The notes: generated by a model not told the origin, from the sequence alone. A stretch of 64,000 nt of DNA from Verrucomicrobiaceae bacterium UBA1938 (GCA_002336895.1 DDFC01000026.1:85487-149486), one strand, 5' to 3'. Positions 27,695-36,044 are shown, numbered from the stretch's first letter. A program made the numbers and translations.

Positions 27695-29383
27695 ATGCCT
27701 ACGTCGCTCCAAACCAATCCCCACACTTCGTTTGCCAACATCTACAATAGCTTCAAGGAAACTCAGGGGTTTTTCAAAAAGGATGGCTTGTCACTGCGTC
27801 TCTCAGGAGACAATCTTCATACTAAAAGTTCGAAACCCAGTCGATGGGGTGAGCCGGGAAGAATTGACCGTGCTAAAAAGCGGCTCGCTGCCAAGGAGTT
27901 TGTCACGAAGGCATTGGATAAACATTTGAAAAAATTCGGTTTCCCTGAGGGATCGGGAGCCAGACTCATTACAAACCTGAGCGAAAATGGTTTGATTAAA
28001 TCTGATCGAATTACGATCAAAGACCTGAAGACCATTACGAAGCACGCCACACGTAGCATCGACAGTGCATTGCGTGAAAAAGTGATTCGGTTCGACCACC
28101 CTGATAGTAAGGATCATTTGAGGGTGGCCGTAAACGGTTCCCGTGATCGGATGGAAAATTTCAAGAATTCTGGCCTCGATGGACTGGTTGATGGAGCCGT
28201 TTGGAAAATGTCAGATCATGGCGCGGGAGGGGCTGTCATGGTGACGGGGCAGAACGATGAAAAGTGCATTTTGAAATTCGACGGAGGTTCCATCGAAGTC
28301 GCGGAAAAAAGCTATCAGCTTTTGGATGCGCTCCGGTTAAATGTTAATGATCCGCTTCCATTTGTTGTTCCAAATATGACTGTGGTTGACCTGGAGCCAG
28401 AAAGTGAGTTGCGTGGTAAAGTTGATCAAAAAATCGAGACTGAGATCGCCAATCTTCGCGACGAGATCCGAGTAGCTAAAGAAAGAAAAAAGGAGGGTGA
28501 GAAAGATGGTCCTGAGTTGATCATGCTCAACTCCAAGCTTCACAGAATGGGAGGGCAGGATAGCTACGGGGTTAAGAAAAATCTTAGGACGAACCCTCAA
28601 GTCATGAAAATGGAGATGGTTCCAGACTCTAAACAGCTCAATTTGCTTGATGTAAACTCAAAGCTGGCGCTCCTGAAATCTGAGCAGTTTGGTCAGAACA
28701 TTGGCAAGTCCATGATCATCATGCAGTTTCTCGGTTTCAATGATCACCTGAACATTGGCTCGGGGGGGAATACAAACTTTGGGAATCTCATGGTCAATTC
28801 TGAGGGGCATCTTCACCTTATTGATCCTTCCATGTCCTATAATGATCAAACAAGCAAGGTAGGACCTTCAACGCCTTCACTGTTGGCGAAAATGTTGGAT
28901 GTTCTGGATGTCTTGGCCAAGTGTCAAAGTAAGGAGGACGCGGAAAAGACCATTGAGGATCTGCTCACAAAACCAGAAGGCAGGTATAAAGGGGAAGACT
29001 CAGATGGTGCAGGAAATCCATTGGGGAATCTGTTAATGTCGGTTTTCGGCGCGATAAATGGCGGAGGAAGCTTCTTTTACAAAGATCCGGGAATAGGAGA
29101 AGGTGTCTATTCCGAATCAGGCAATCTTAACAATATTTCCCCTAAAGAACAGAAGTTGTTCGTGGCCAATGTGGTGCGAGGCTTGCTTGAGGGTGTGCAA
29201 TTCTTAAACAGGAATCGAAATCAAATCTCCGAAAGCATTGAAAACGCCGGCGTGTCTAATTACGACAGCAACCAAGTTTTGAGCCAGGTAAACATTGGAT
29301 TGGAACATCTCGGTCAGGATCGCCTTAATCGGATTGAAGTCGCGCTGCAATACTTGGCGACGGATCTCAAAGATAATGTTTAA
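27695..29383 (+). CDS. Putative T3SS effector with atypical (PI3K/PI4K-like) kinase signature
   Basis: A 562-aa protein, Ser/Thr/Asn-rich at the N-terminus as secreted effectors are. The middle shows a kinase-like order: VMVTGQNDEKCILKFDG with a candidate beta-3 Lys (K194), then a helix (VAEKSYQLLDAL), a hinge-like MKMEMVPDSKQLN, and residues 348-380 with D350-H, N361-F-G-N364-LMV and HLHLID377P. The DH...NfGN...ID arrangement is that of PI3/PI4-kinase and actin-fragmin-kinase catalytic and metal-binding loops. I infer a protein or lipid kinase; the family is not identified. The gene is visibly A+T-richer than its neighbours. A CesT-like chaperone precedes it. Confidence 0.5.
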   Translation: MPTSLQTNPHTSFANIYNSFKETQGFFKKDGLSLRLSGDNLHTKSSKPSRWGEPGRIDRAKKRLAAKEFVTKALDKHLKKFGFPEGSGARLITNLSENGLIKSDRITIKDLKTITKHATRSIDSALREKVIRFDHPDSKDHLRVAVNGSRDRMENFKNSGLDGLVDGAVWKMSDHGAGGAVMVTGQNDEKCILKFDGGSIEVAEKSYQLLDALRLNVNDPLPFVVPNMTVVDLEPESELRGKVDQKIETEIANLRDEIRVAKERKKEGEKDGPELIMLNSKLHRMGGQDSYGVKKNLRTNPQVMKMEMVPDSKQLNLLDVNSKLALLKSEQFGQNIGKSMIIMQFLGFNDHLNIGSGGNTNFGNLMVNSEGHLHLIDPSMSYNDQTSKVGPSTPSLLAKMLDVLDVLAKCQSKEDAEKTIEDLLTKPEGRYKGEDSDGAGNPLGNLLMSVFGAINGGGSFFYKDPGIGEGVYSESGNLNNISPKEQKLFVANVVRGLLEGVQFLNRNRNQISESIENAGVSNYDSNQVLSQVNIGLEHLGQDRLNRIEVALQYLATDLKDNV

Positions 29384-29392
29384 GGCCGCCTG

Positions 29393-29408
29393 CTGAAAAA
29401 TTTCACAG
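29393..29408 (+). promoter_or_regulatory. Imperfect dyad upstream of chaperone-effector module (copy 2)
   Basis: CTGAAAAATTTCACAG lies 40 bases before the start of the 29448 chaperone gene. It differs from the copy at 27098-27114 by one missing base and is 12/16 symmetrical with its own reverse complement. Confidence 0.35.
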
Positions 29409-29447
29409 CCAATAGGTCCTGCCTTTTGCCTTCTTCGTTTCTGCTTA

Positions 29448-29858
29448 ATGAATATTCCAGACGCCTTGGCCGAACTCGGGCTGCTCCTCGGGCAGCCCGG
29501 ACTCAGTCTCAGTGACGCGGGAACATGCCGGCTCTCTTTTGATAATCGCTTCAATGTCGATTTCGAGATGCTGCCCGACGGTCGCACCCTGCACCTGAGC
29601 TCTGCAGTTTCGCTGCTGGAACTGGAGACGGAGGAGTCACTGGCCGAACTGCTCCGGGCAAATCTGCTTGGAACTCACACTGGCGGCGCTTTCTTCTCCC
29701 TCAGTCCCGAAGGAGAGGTTCTCTTTGAGCGCAGGCTTTGGATGGATGTTTTGGACCTCACCGGCTTTGCCCAGGAAGTGGAGGCATTCGTGAATTACCT
29801 GGATGGCTGGGAGGATCGCATTTCAAGTGGCGCTCTAGGCGCCGCCACGAGAGCCTGA
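29448..29858 (+). CDS. CesT-family class I T3SS chaperone
   Basis: A 136-aa acidic protein with the chaperone pattern: LAELGLLLGQPGLSLSDAGTC, then CRLSFDNRFNVDFEMLPDG, LHLSSAVSLLELE, a helix (LAELLRANLLGTHTGG) and the strand-helix end (FFSLSPEGEVLFERRL, FAQEVEAFVNYLDGW). The LLRANLLG...G signature recurs in many SycE/CesT proteins. It is followed after 38 bases by a second chaperone gene and then by the nucleotidyl cyclase, so one or both probably escort the cyclase. Confidence 0.85.
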   Translation: MNIPDALAELGLLLGQPGLSLSDAGTCRLSFDNRFNVDFEMLPDGRTLHLSSAVSLLELETEESLAELLRANLLGTHTGGAFFSLSPEGEVLFERRLWMDVLDLTGFAQEVEAFVNYLDGWEDRISSGALGAATRA

Positions 29859-29896
29859 TTTTAATCTGTCCAAATTTCGCTTCACCGCTCTTTTCC

Positions 29897-30364
29897 ATGC
29901 TTTATCGCACGCCCCGTGACTTGGTTGTCGAACTCATTTCCCTGCTGGGTCTCACAAACGTGGAATTGAGCGAGGATGGCTCCTGTGGCCTCCTTTTTGA
30001 CAATGAAACCAATGTGACATTGGAGCCTGATCCTCAGCGCGCCACCGTGCTGCACCTGCACGCCGTGGTCGGAAGCGTGCCTGCTGAACGCCGGGCGCGT
30101 TTCTACATCCACTTGCTGCGGGGAAACTACCTTGGCCGCGCTACGGGCCATGCCTCGCTGGCCCTGGATGCCGCCGGCGTTGCTGTCCTGCTGCAGCTCT
30201 CTCTCAACACGGAGCAGATCAATGTCGCCACCCTGGGCGAGCATCTCACCACCTTTGCAAAAACAGCGTCCCTCTGGCGTCAGCGCCTCGGTCGCTCTGA
30301 AGCCTCCGCTTCGGATGAAGAGTTTCTCTCAGAAGCCTCACTTGCCACCATGATCCGCGTTTAG
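29897..30364 (+). CDS. CesT-family class I T3SS chaperone (second of a tandem pair)
   Basis: A 155-aa protein starting MLYRTPRDLV at the ATG at 29897. It shares the order of its neighbour: ELISLLGLTNVELSEDGSCG, LLFDNETNVTLEPD, VLHLHAVVGSVP, then YIHLLRGNYLGRATGHASLALDA and a C-terminal helix with TFAKTASLWRQRL. The two tandem chaperones are clearly related, so they arose by duplication or act as a heterodimer, as SycN and YscB do. The cyclase gene begins 44 bases downstream. Confidence 0.83.
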   Translation: MLYRTPRDLVVELISLLGLTNVELSEDGSCGLLFDNETNVTLEPDPQRATVLHLHAVVGSVPAERRARFYIHLLRGNYLGRATGHASLALDAAGVAVLLQLSLNTEQINVATLGEHLTTFAKTASLWRQRLGRSEASASDEEFLSEASLATMIRV

Positions 30365-30408
30365 CCCGGCAACCGCTCCTTCATTTTACACGCTCACCCA
30401 GGTCATCC

Positions 30409-32469
30409 ATGAGTCTTCAAGGTATTCAAGGCAGGCTGGCAGTTGCCGGCCAGACATTGCAAAACATTGGCCGCGATCTCGCCTCGCACCTTCACGACAT
30501 GCTGGTCACCGCAGGGCAGGCGCTCAAGCAGCTCGGTGGCATCATCGCCCAGCCTTTTCTGGCCTTTGGCAGAGTTCTCAGCTCTCGCGATGTGGAGGCT
30601 CAGACCCCGCCCGAACGTCGCAACAGCAACACGGCGCCCAACGTGCAAAGTCGGGCAAGCGAGATCGAAAGCCTGCTGCAGGGCATGGAGGAGATTGATA
30701 CCGAATTCGATTCACTCGATCTCAATGAATTTGATGTGCCTCCCCAGCCGCGGGACACGCTCGATTTTGATTTTGACCAGCGGGTTTCGGGTGGCGGCAG
30801 ACAGAAAATCGAGTTTGATGACATCTCCCAGACGCCGCAGAATGGGGTGCTTCAGTATGGCGAGGAGAACATCTCCCAGACACCCCAGAGCGGCGTGCTT
30901 TTCTACGGGGTGGAAGATATCGCCCAGACGCCGCAGAGCGGAGTGCTGTCCGCTGGCGTGCATGACATTGGGCAGGTGCCGCAGCATGGCTTCCTGGAAG
31001 GCACGGTCACATCGCCCAAGCCACAGCAGGGCAGCATGGATCCATTCAATCATCGTTTGGAACAGCTCAAAGGGAAGGGCATGACCTCTGGCCAGGAGGC
31101 AGTCACAGGTTCCGGCCTGGTTCCCGAGCACGTGGAAAAATTCAAATCCGTCGCCAAGGAAACCAATACCATCCTCATGTTCCGGCCCGTCAATCAGATG
31201 AGCACCGGACTCCTCCAGGAAGGCACGGCGGCGAAGGGGCTTAACGTCCACGGCAAGTCCTCAGACTGGGGGCCCATGGCCGGCTACATAGCCAAAGATC
31301 AGAATCTCAGCAAAAAACACAACAGCTTGGGAGACGTCAACAAAGGCATCAAAGACAACCAGCACTCGCTTGAGCATGACAGTGAACGCGTGGGTGTCTC
31401 CCAGCTCAGCCTAAGCCCCAATCGTCTGGAGTATCTTTTGGACAAGCAGCTCATGCGTCCCTGCGACGAGCACGGAAATCTTCTCCAGTCTCCACCAGGG
31501 CAGGGGCCCATGTACTTCCTCAACCGCGCCGCAGGTCCCAACGAGATATCTGAGCCCAACGCAAACTACATGTTCAAGCTGGAACCCTCTGACCAGGGCT
31601 TCACGGTCTCTTACAAGAGCCTTGAAGGCAGAACACCCCTCGCTGGCGACCCCGTGAAGGACTGGACCCCCTTGGAGGTTATGGGGGGCAAATCCGGCAA
31701 GGACAGCACCCCCATTCCCCTGACCGCAGACTACGATATGTTTGCCATGCTCCCAAAAGTCGGAGACGGAACCCTAATCGGAAAAGAACTCGCCTTCGAG
31801 ATGAAGTCGGACACCCCTCCCATGTCTTCCCGCATGAAGGAACTCACGGACCAGCTCGGCACCGCGAGGGAGCGATTGGCTCAAGCCAGGGAATCAGGCG
31901 ATCAGAATCAGATCAAATCCATCCGCAGAGAAATGGTCGGCCTCGGCTTGAAAATAGCCGTGCAGAAGCGCAGCGAAGCTCAGAACAGCTTTGTCGGCAT
32001 CGTCAACGAAGCCCGCACCAAGCTCCTTGGTCAGGAGCAGCGCCGCGAACTCGATCCAGAGCTGGGGCGCCTCACCCAGTGGCAGCGTGACATACGCAAC
32101 AAGCTCAACGACTCCGTCAAAGGCGAAGGCGGCTACACCGGTGGCGACCTCATCAAGCACGGCACCGAAATGGACAACACCCAGTTCTCCGAAAAAGACG
32201 ACAAGGTCTTCGTCATCATGCCCAACGGCGAGACCTTCATGACCCAGAGCTGGGAGCAAACCCAGGCTTTTATGTGGGCCGCCAAGCAGGACGACTTCCT
32301 CACCTACACCAACCGCTCCTATCTCAAAGAAGGCGAACGGTCCACCCAGACCACCTTCTATCCCGGCCAGAGACAGCAGGGGGAAAACGCAATCAGGTTC
32401 AACGGCAAGCCCCTCAGCTTCGACATGCGCAGCGCTGCCATCAAGCTTGGCCTCGAAGACCCAGGTTGA
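30409..32469 (+). CDS. Edema-factor/ExoY-type adenylyl (nucleotidyl) cyclase, putative T3SS effector
   Basis: A 686-aa protein. Residues 1-130 form a helical, Gln/Asp-rich secretion and chaperone-binding region; 137-200 are four 16-residue repeats. From about 225 it follows the anthrax edema factor catalytic domain (Anthrax_toxA): GLVPEH (237-241), FRPVN (259), K276-GLNVH281-G-K283-SSDWGP, AGYI and DQ-LSKKH, TADYDMFAM with metal ligands D441 and D443, and YTGGDLIKH584-GTE587-MDN590. Every spacing matches CyaA and edema factor (K/H/K at +0/+5/+7; H/E/N at +0/+3/+6). The C-terminal helical domain with which edema factor binds calmodulin is absent, as in ExoY. It would raise cyclic nucleotides in a eukaryotic cell after an activator binds. 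Two chaperone genes precede it. Confidence 0.93.
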   Translation: MSLQGIQGRLAVAGQTLQNIGRDLASHLHDMLVTAGQALKQLGGIIAQPFLAFGRVLSSRDVEAQTPPERRNSNTAPNVQSRASEIESLLQGMEEIDTEFDSLDLNEFDVPPQPRDTLDFDFDQRVSGGGRQKIEFDDISQTPQNGVLQYGEENISQTPQSGVLFYGVEDIAQTPQSGVLSAGVHDIGQVPQHGFLEGTVTSPKPQQGSMDPFNHRLEQLKGKGMTSGQEAVTGSGLVPEHVEKFKSVAKETNTILMFRPVNQMSTGLLQEGTAAKGLNVHGKSSDWGPMAGYIAKDQNLSKKHNSLGDVNKGIKDNQHSLEHDSERVGVSQLSLSPNRLEYLLDKQLMRPCDEHGNLLQSPPGQGPMYFLNRAAGPNEISEPNANYMFKLEPSDQGFTVSYKSLEGRTPLAGDPVKDWTPLEVMGGKSGKDSTPIPLTADYDMFAMLPKVGDGTLIGKELAFEMKSDTPPMSSRMKELTDQLGTARERLAQARESGDQNQIKSIRREMVGLGLKIAVQKRSEAQNSFVGIVNEARTKLLGQEQRRELDPELGRLTQWQRDIRNKLNDSVKGEGGYTGGDLIKHGTEMDNTQFSEKDDKVFVIMPNGETFMTQSWEQTQAFMWAAKQDDFLTYTNRSYLKEGERSTQTTFYPGQRQQGENAIRFNGKPLSFDMRSAAIKLGLEDPG
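30817..31008 (+). repeat. Four 48-bp tandem repeats inside the cyclase gene
   Basis: Residues 137-200 of the cyclase are four units of 16 residues with the core DIxQTPQxGVL (units begin at D137, E153, E169 and H185). The last unit is the most diverged (GQVPQHGFL). The DNA repeats keep the same 48-base phase. They lie between the N-terminal secretion region and the catalytic domain. Confidence 0.92.
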
Positions 32470-32479
32470 TCTCGGTCCA

Positions 32480-32950
32480 TCATTCCGGCTTTGCTGCCAT
32501 GCCCCTCAGTGGCAGCTCCAGCTCTTCCAGTTCTCCCACCACCCACTCCACATCGGTGCCGTCCAGGGTGTCGGTGCCTCCCAGATAGCTGCGGTAGAAT
32601 CCTGCGATCCGCTCTTTGTCCAGGCTGTCTTTGGGGCGGCCTTCGGAAGCTTCCACCCGGCCACGGATGCGGGTGACGCCGCTGCCGCTGTTTTTGACCA
32701 GCCTGACAAAACGCACAAAATCGGCAAACGGACTGCCCAGCCCGCGGCGGGACTGCTCACGCTCAAACATGATCACGATGAGCGTGTCCGGTTTGTCCTG
32801 CGGCACCACGTAGGCGATGGAGGAGCGACGCAGCCGGATCTGCCAGCCCATGGGCGGGTAGCCAAAGATGCCGCCAGGCTGGTAAACATCTGCCTCAATG
32901 CCCTGCGTTGCCAGCCATTGGGTGAAAGGATCTTTAAACTGCCGCGCCAT
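32480..32950 (-). CDS. lcrR: LcrR-family T3SS protein
   Basis: A 156-aa protein resembling Yersinia LcrR/PcrR, a small cytosolic T3SS protein of poorly known function encoded beside lcrGV. Shared features by eye are a DPFxQWLxxxG start, a central RREQSRRGLGSPFADF-like segment (here REQSRRGLGSPFADF, against VEQRRGLKNPFA in LcrR) and RIAGFYRSYLGG near the end. Length fits. It is convergent with the cyclase gene and divergent from the 981-aa gene, next to the lcrGVH-yopBD-like cluster, as in Yersinia. Confidence 0.75.
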   Translation of the reverse strand: MARQFKDPFTQWLATQGIEADVYQPGGIFGYPPMGWQIRLRRSSIAYVVPQDKPDTLIVIMFEREQSRRGLGSPFADFVRFVRLVKNSGSGVTRIRGRVEASEGRPKDSLDKERIAGFYRSYLGGTDTLDGTDVEWVVGELEELELPLRGMAAKPE

Positions 32951-33073
32951 GTGGTGATGAGTTTTTCACCCGGGTGACAGGCTTCGCAAGTTTCTTGTAA
33001 TCCGTAGCCGTCTTTCGCGGATGCAAAGGGTGCGCTCTCTCGTGATTGCCGGAGGGGGCTTATTTGCAAGCTC

Positions 33074-36019
33074 ATGGAAATCATCAAAATCGATCAAGTC
33101 AGCATCGCCGCGCGCGCCGGTGCTCTGGATGCAGACCTTGCGTATTCCGCCTCCTTCACGGCGCATCGTGATCTCGTCAGCCAGACTGCGGCCAGCGGAT
33201 TGCAGGGGCTGCAGACACTGCTGAACGACACGGGCTACTACGGTGCTGCCATCACCCGGCTGCAGGAGGTGTCTTCAGACATTGAGCTGGCAAACATCGA
33301 GGCTGCGAAAGATCCCTTTCAGGCGGCGTCAACCAGCCTGCGAAACCAGCATCAGGATGCGGCGGTGAACGGTTTGAGAAACCAGGCGTGGCCATACTAT
33401 GGCACTGCCGGAAACGTCAAGTACAACGCGCAGAACGCGGTTTACGGCACCACGGCTGGCAGCGCTGAGCGTGGCTACGCCGACCGTGTGCTGCAGACAG
33501 CGGCGGAGCTGGAGCTCGGCACGGCTTATTTGATCAATCAAGCGGACCCCGGCATGTCCCGCTATCACACCTCCAACGCGCTCAACAATGCCTATGGAGT
33601 GCGGGGTGAGGCGCAGAGTTTGTGGAACTCCCTCAATGCCCAGAGCCCAAAACCGACTGCGCGGCTGAATGCGCTGCAAGCCGTGATCAATTCGGCAAAT
33701 GACGTGATCAATCACGCCACCAACGTCCTGACTTTTCTCAATACAGCGCCCATCGCCATCATTCGAACCAAGGAGCCGCAGGTGCACGATCTCGGTGGCG
33801 GGTACTCTCTGGCCACCTGGGGGGATTCCGGCTACACCACGCTCACAGATGCCAGCGGGGCGGGCATTTTGATCAGGCCGGACGGCACCACGGACACGCT
33901 CAATGGAGGAAGCCAGGGGTGGAAATTCAACAACACCTCCACCTTCGTGCTGCCCAATCTCACAAAGGTCACCTTCACGCCCGGCTCCCCCGCCAGCATT
34001 CTTTTGGATCGTGGCATCCACACTTTCACGATCACCGGCATACAGGGCGGCTCCTATCCAAGCGTCAGCTCTTACACAGAGCTCAATGGCCGCGATGTGG
34101 ATCTCACCAGCAATGACGGCCACATCATCCAGCTCGAAGGCAATGCCAATACTTGGAGCAACAATGGCAATCGCTTGGGAGACAACCCTTACCAGCGTGA
34201 GGTCATCGCTCAAAATGCGATCACCAACAAGCTAAGGCTTGATCCGACGGATGTGTCGATTTCCAGCGACCTGACGACATTCCTCGGCCAGATCGGCATC
34301 AAGTCCACCGACTACGATGGTGACGGCAAGCTCAACAATGTGGAGCTGAGCGAGGTGGCAGGGTACATTACCAGCTATCTGGAGCAGATGCAGGCGGCCT
34401 ATGAGACCGCCATGCAAAATGTGGTGAAGGCCAATCAGGCACTGGAGGAGCTCAATGAAATGCTCGACACCCTGCGCCGTGAAGCCAGTAATCGCAGCGA
34501 CGCCCGCAGCTCGGAAAACGCCGAAGCCAGTGCAGCTTTGAAGAACATTGAGAGGCGGCTGGTGGCTGCCTTGCAACTCCTCCAAGGCACGGGTGAAACC
34601 CAGCCCTCGCCTTTGCCGGGCGGCATCGAAGCCAGCGCGGAGCGGGTGCTGAGTCAGCTGACTGAAGTCACGCAGCAGGGGGGCTTGAAGAACGTGACAC
34701 CTTCGGTGGTCACCCCTCCTGGCACCGGCACAACGAGTGACGTCTCAAGTCAGACCGGCACTACGCCGTCCACTCAAGCAGATGCCTTGGGAGACAGCCT
34801 GCGCCGCGCCAGCCGTTTGCTCTCCGGCCTTCTCGGCGGTGGCAATCTGAACATTCTGGATCTGCCGCCGCAGACACAGACGCTTGGCAGCACAACCGAG
34901 TCATCGCCGGTCATAGGTGACGTAACATCAACCACGGGTCAGACTTCGGACTCCATTCCTGGCCTTGATCAACTCGCCACGGCGCTGGCCTCGTTGGCCG
35001 TGCAACTGGATCCTGGATCAAGTGTCAATCTTTCAGCCCCCGATTTGTCCGCTGGGATGCAGGTTTTTCTGACCGTGCTCGCTGACGCAGGAGTGCTGGA
35101 TTTGCAGGCGCTTCAATCACAAGGCGGGCAGGAGGATCTGCTGAAATCGCTTTCATCACTTCTGGGCTTAAGTGCTTCTTCCGAAACAAGTCCATCTCAG
35201 AGCATCCAGCCATCGACAACTGGCATGGTTGCTTTTCTGGGGGCTTTGTCAGAACTCGGTGCTGTGCTCAAAAAATTGCCCACACAGACGGAGGGTGGCA
35301 CGGCATCACTCCCGGATTTGACGGCTGTTGCCAGGCAGCTTCGTGCCATTCTGTCGGGGACTGAGCCTAACTCCGGTACCAACATCACCAGCCAGTCCAC
35401 CGGAGAGCTCGCGCAGCTCTCACGTGTGGCGGAGCAGCTCCGGCTGGTGCTGGCAGGGGCTGCCGCACTCGGTTCGGCGGGCGGATCACAAAGCACAAGC
35501 ACGCAGGGGAGCACATCACCTAGCCCTTCGGAGCTGCGTCTGGGACTGCAAAGCCTGCTGCTGGCGCTGCTTGCACTGGAAAGCATGAACCCCGGTGCTC
35601 CGCGTGAGCTGAAAGTCCAGCCCTCAGGATCCGGCGGCATCAGCTTCCAGAGCAGCACACAGACCATCAGCACGATCTCAGGAAACTTTGTCACGGACCC
35701 TGAGCTCATGAAGCAGCTGCAGGCCAATTTGAACAAGGCCATTCAAGTGCAAAACGACCAGCTCAGCCGTGCCTCCACGCTGTTCACCCAGTCGCAGAAA
35801 ATTGTGCAGACCTTTGTCAACCTCATCAAGCAGGATGACCTCGTGCGTGATGTGGTGAAGAGCGATGATCTCTCCGATGAGCAGCAGGCACTCTTTGACG
35901 ACCGCATGACCGAGCTGCGCAAAGACTGGGGAGTGGACTGGGGCGGAGATGACAGCCACACGCCTGCGAGCCAAAGCCAGCTCGCCGCCAAAGCCATGCA
36001 GTCCGGCATGATGGTGTGA
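33074..36019 (+). CDS. Large T3SS-linked secreted-type protein with DUF1521-like region and Ca-binding loop
   Basis: A 981-aa protein without signal peptide. Residues of about 235-375 (GGGYSLATWGDSGYTT, TFVLPNLTKVTF, LNGRDVDLTSNDGHIIQLEG) look like the DUF1521 domain of NopE-type T3SS proteins, which self-cleave on metal binding; the GDPH cleavage motif is not seen, so this is tentative. Residues 413-424 (DYDGDGKLNNVE) are a canonical EF-hand loop with ligands at positions 1, 3, 5, 7, 9 and 12. A coiled region follows (430-475), then about 400 residues of Ser/Thr/Gln/Leu-rich low complexity and a helical C-terminus. It opens the translocator operon, so it is probably a secreted substrate. Confidence 0.5.
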   Translation: MEIIKIDQVSIAARAGALDADLAYSASFTAHRDLVSQTAASGLQGLQTLLNDTGYYGAAITRLQEVSSDIELANIEAAKDPFQAASTSLRNQHQDAAVNGLRNQAWPYYGTAGNVKYNAQNAVYGTTAGSAERGYADRVLQTAAELELGTAYLINQADPGMSRYHTSNALNNAYGVRGEAQSLWNSLNAQSPKPTARLNALQAVINSANDVINHATNVLTFLNTAPIAIIRTKEPQVHDLGGGYSLATWGDSGYTTLTDASGAGILIRPDGTTDTLNGGSQGWKFNNTSTFVLPNLTKVTFTPGSPASILLDRGIHTFTITGIQGGSYPSVSSYTELNGRDVDLTSNDGHIIQLEGNANTWSNNGNRLGDNPYQREVIAQNAITNKLRLDPTDVSISSDLTTFLGQIGIKSTDYDGDGKLNNVELSEVAGYITSYLEQMQAAYETAMQNVVKANQALEELNEMLDTLRREASNRSDARSSENAEASAALKNIERRLVAALQLLQGTGETQPSPLPGGIEASAERVLSQLTEVTQQGGLKNVTPSVVTPPGTGTTSDVSSQTGTTPSTQADALGDSLRRASRLLSGLLGGGNLNILDLPPQTQTLGSTTESSPVIGDVTSTTGQTSDSIPGLDQLATALASLAVQLDPGSSVNLSAPDLSAGMQVFLTVLADAGVLDLQALQSQGGQEDLLKSLSSLLGLSASSETSPSQSIQPSTTGMVAFLGALSELGAVLKKLPTQTEGGTASLPDLTAVARQLRAILSGTEPNSGTNITSQSTGELAQLSRVAEQLRLVLAGAAALGSAGGSQSTSTQGSTSPSPSELRLGLQSLLLALLALESMNPGAPRELKVQPSGSGGISFQSSTQTISTISGNFVTDPELMKQLQANLNKAIQVQNDQLSRASTLFTQSQKIVQTFVNLIKQDDLVRDVVKSDDLSDEQQALFDDRMTELRKDWGVDWGGDDSHTPASQSQLAAKAMQSGMMV

Positions 36020-36044
36020 GCGCTTTCTTCCCGCTTCGTGACTC

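Noticed and set aside
30817..31008. 48-bp repeats as a regulatory or recombination array
   Set aside because: They stay in frame and encode a clear 16-residue unit, so a protein-level role is the simpler explanation.
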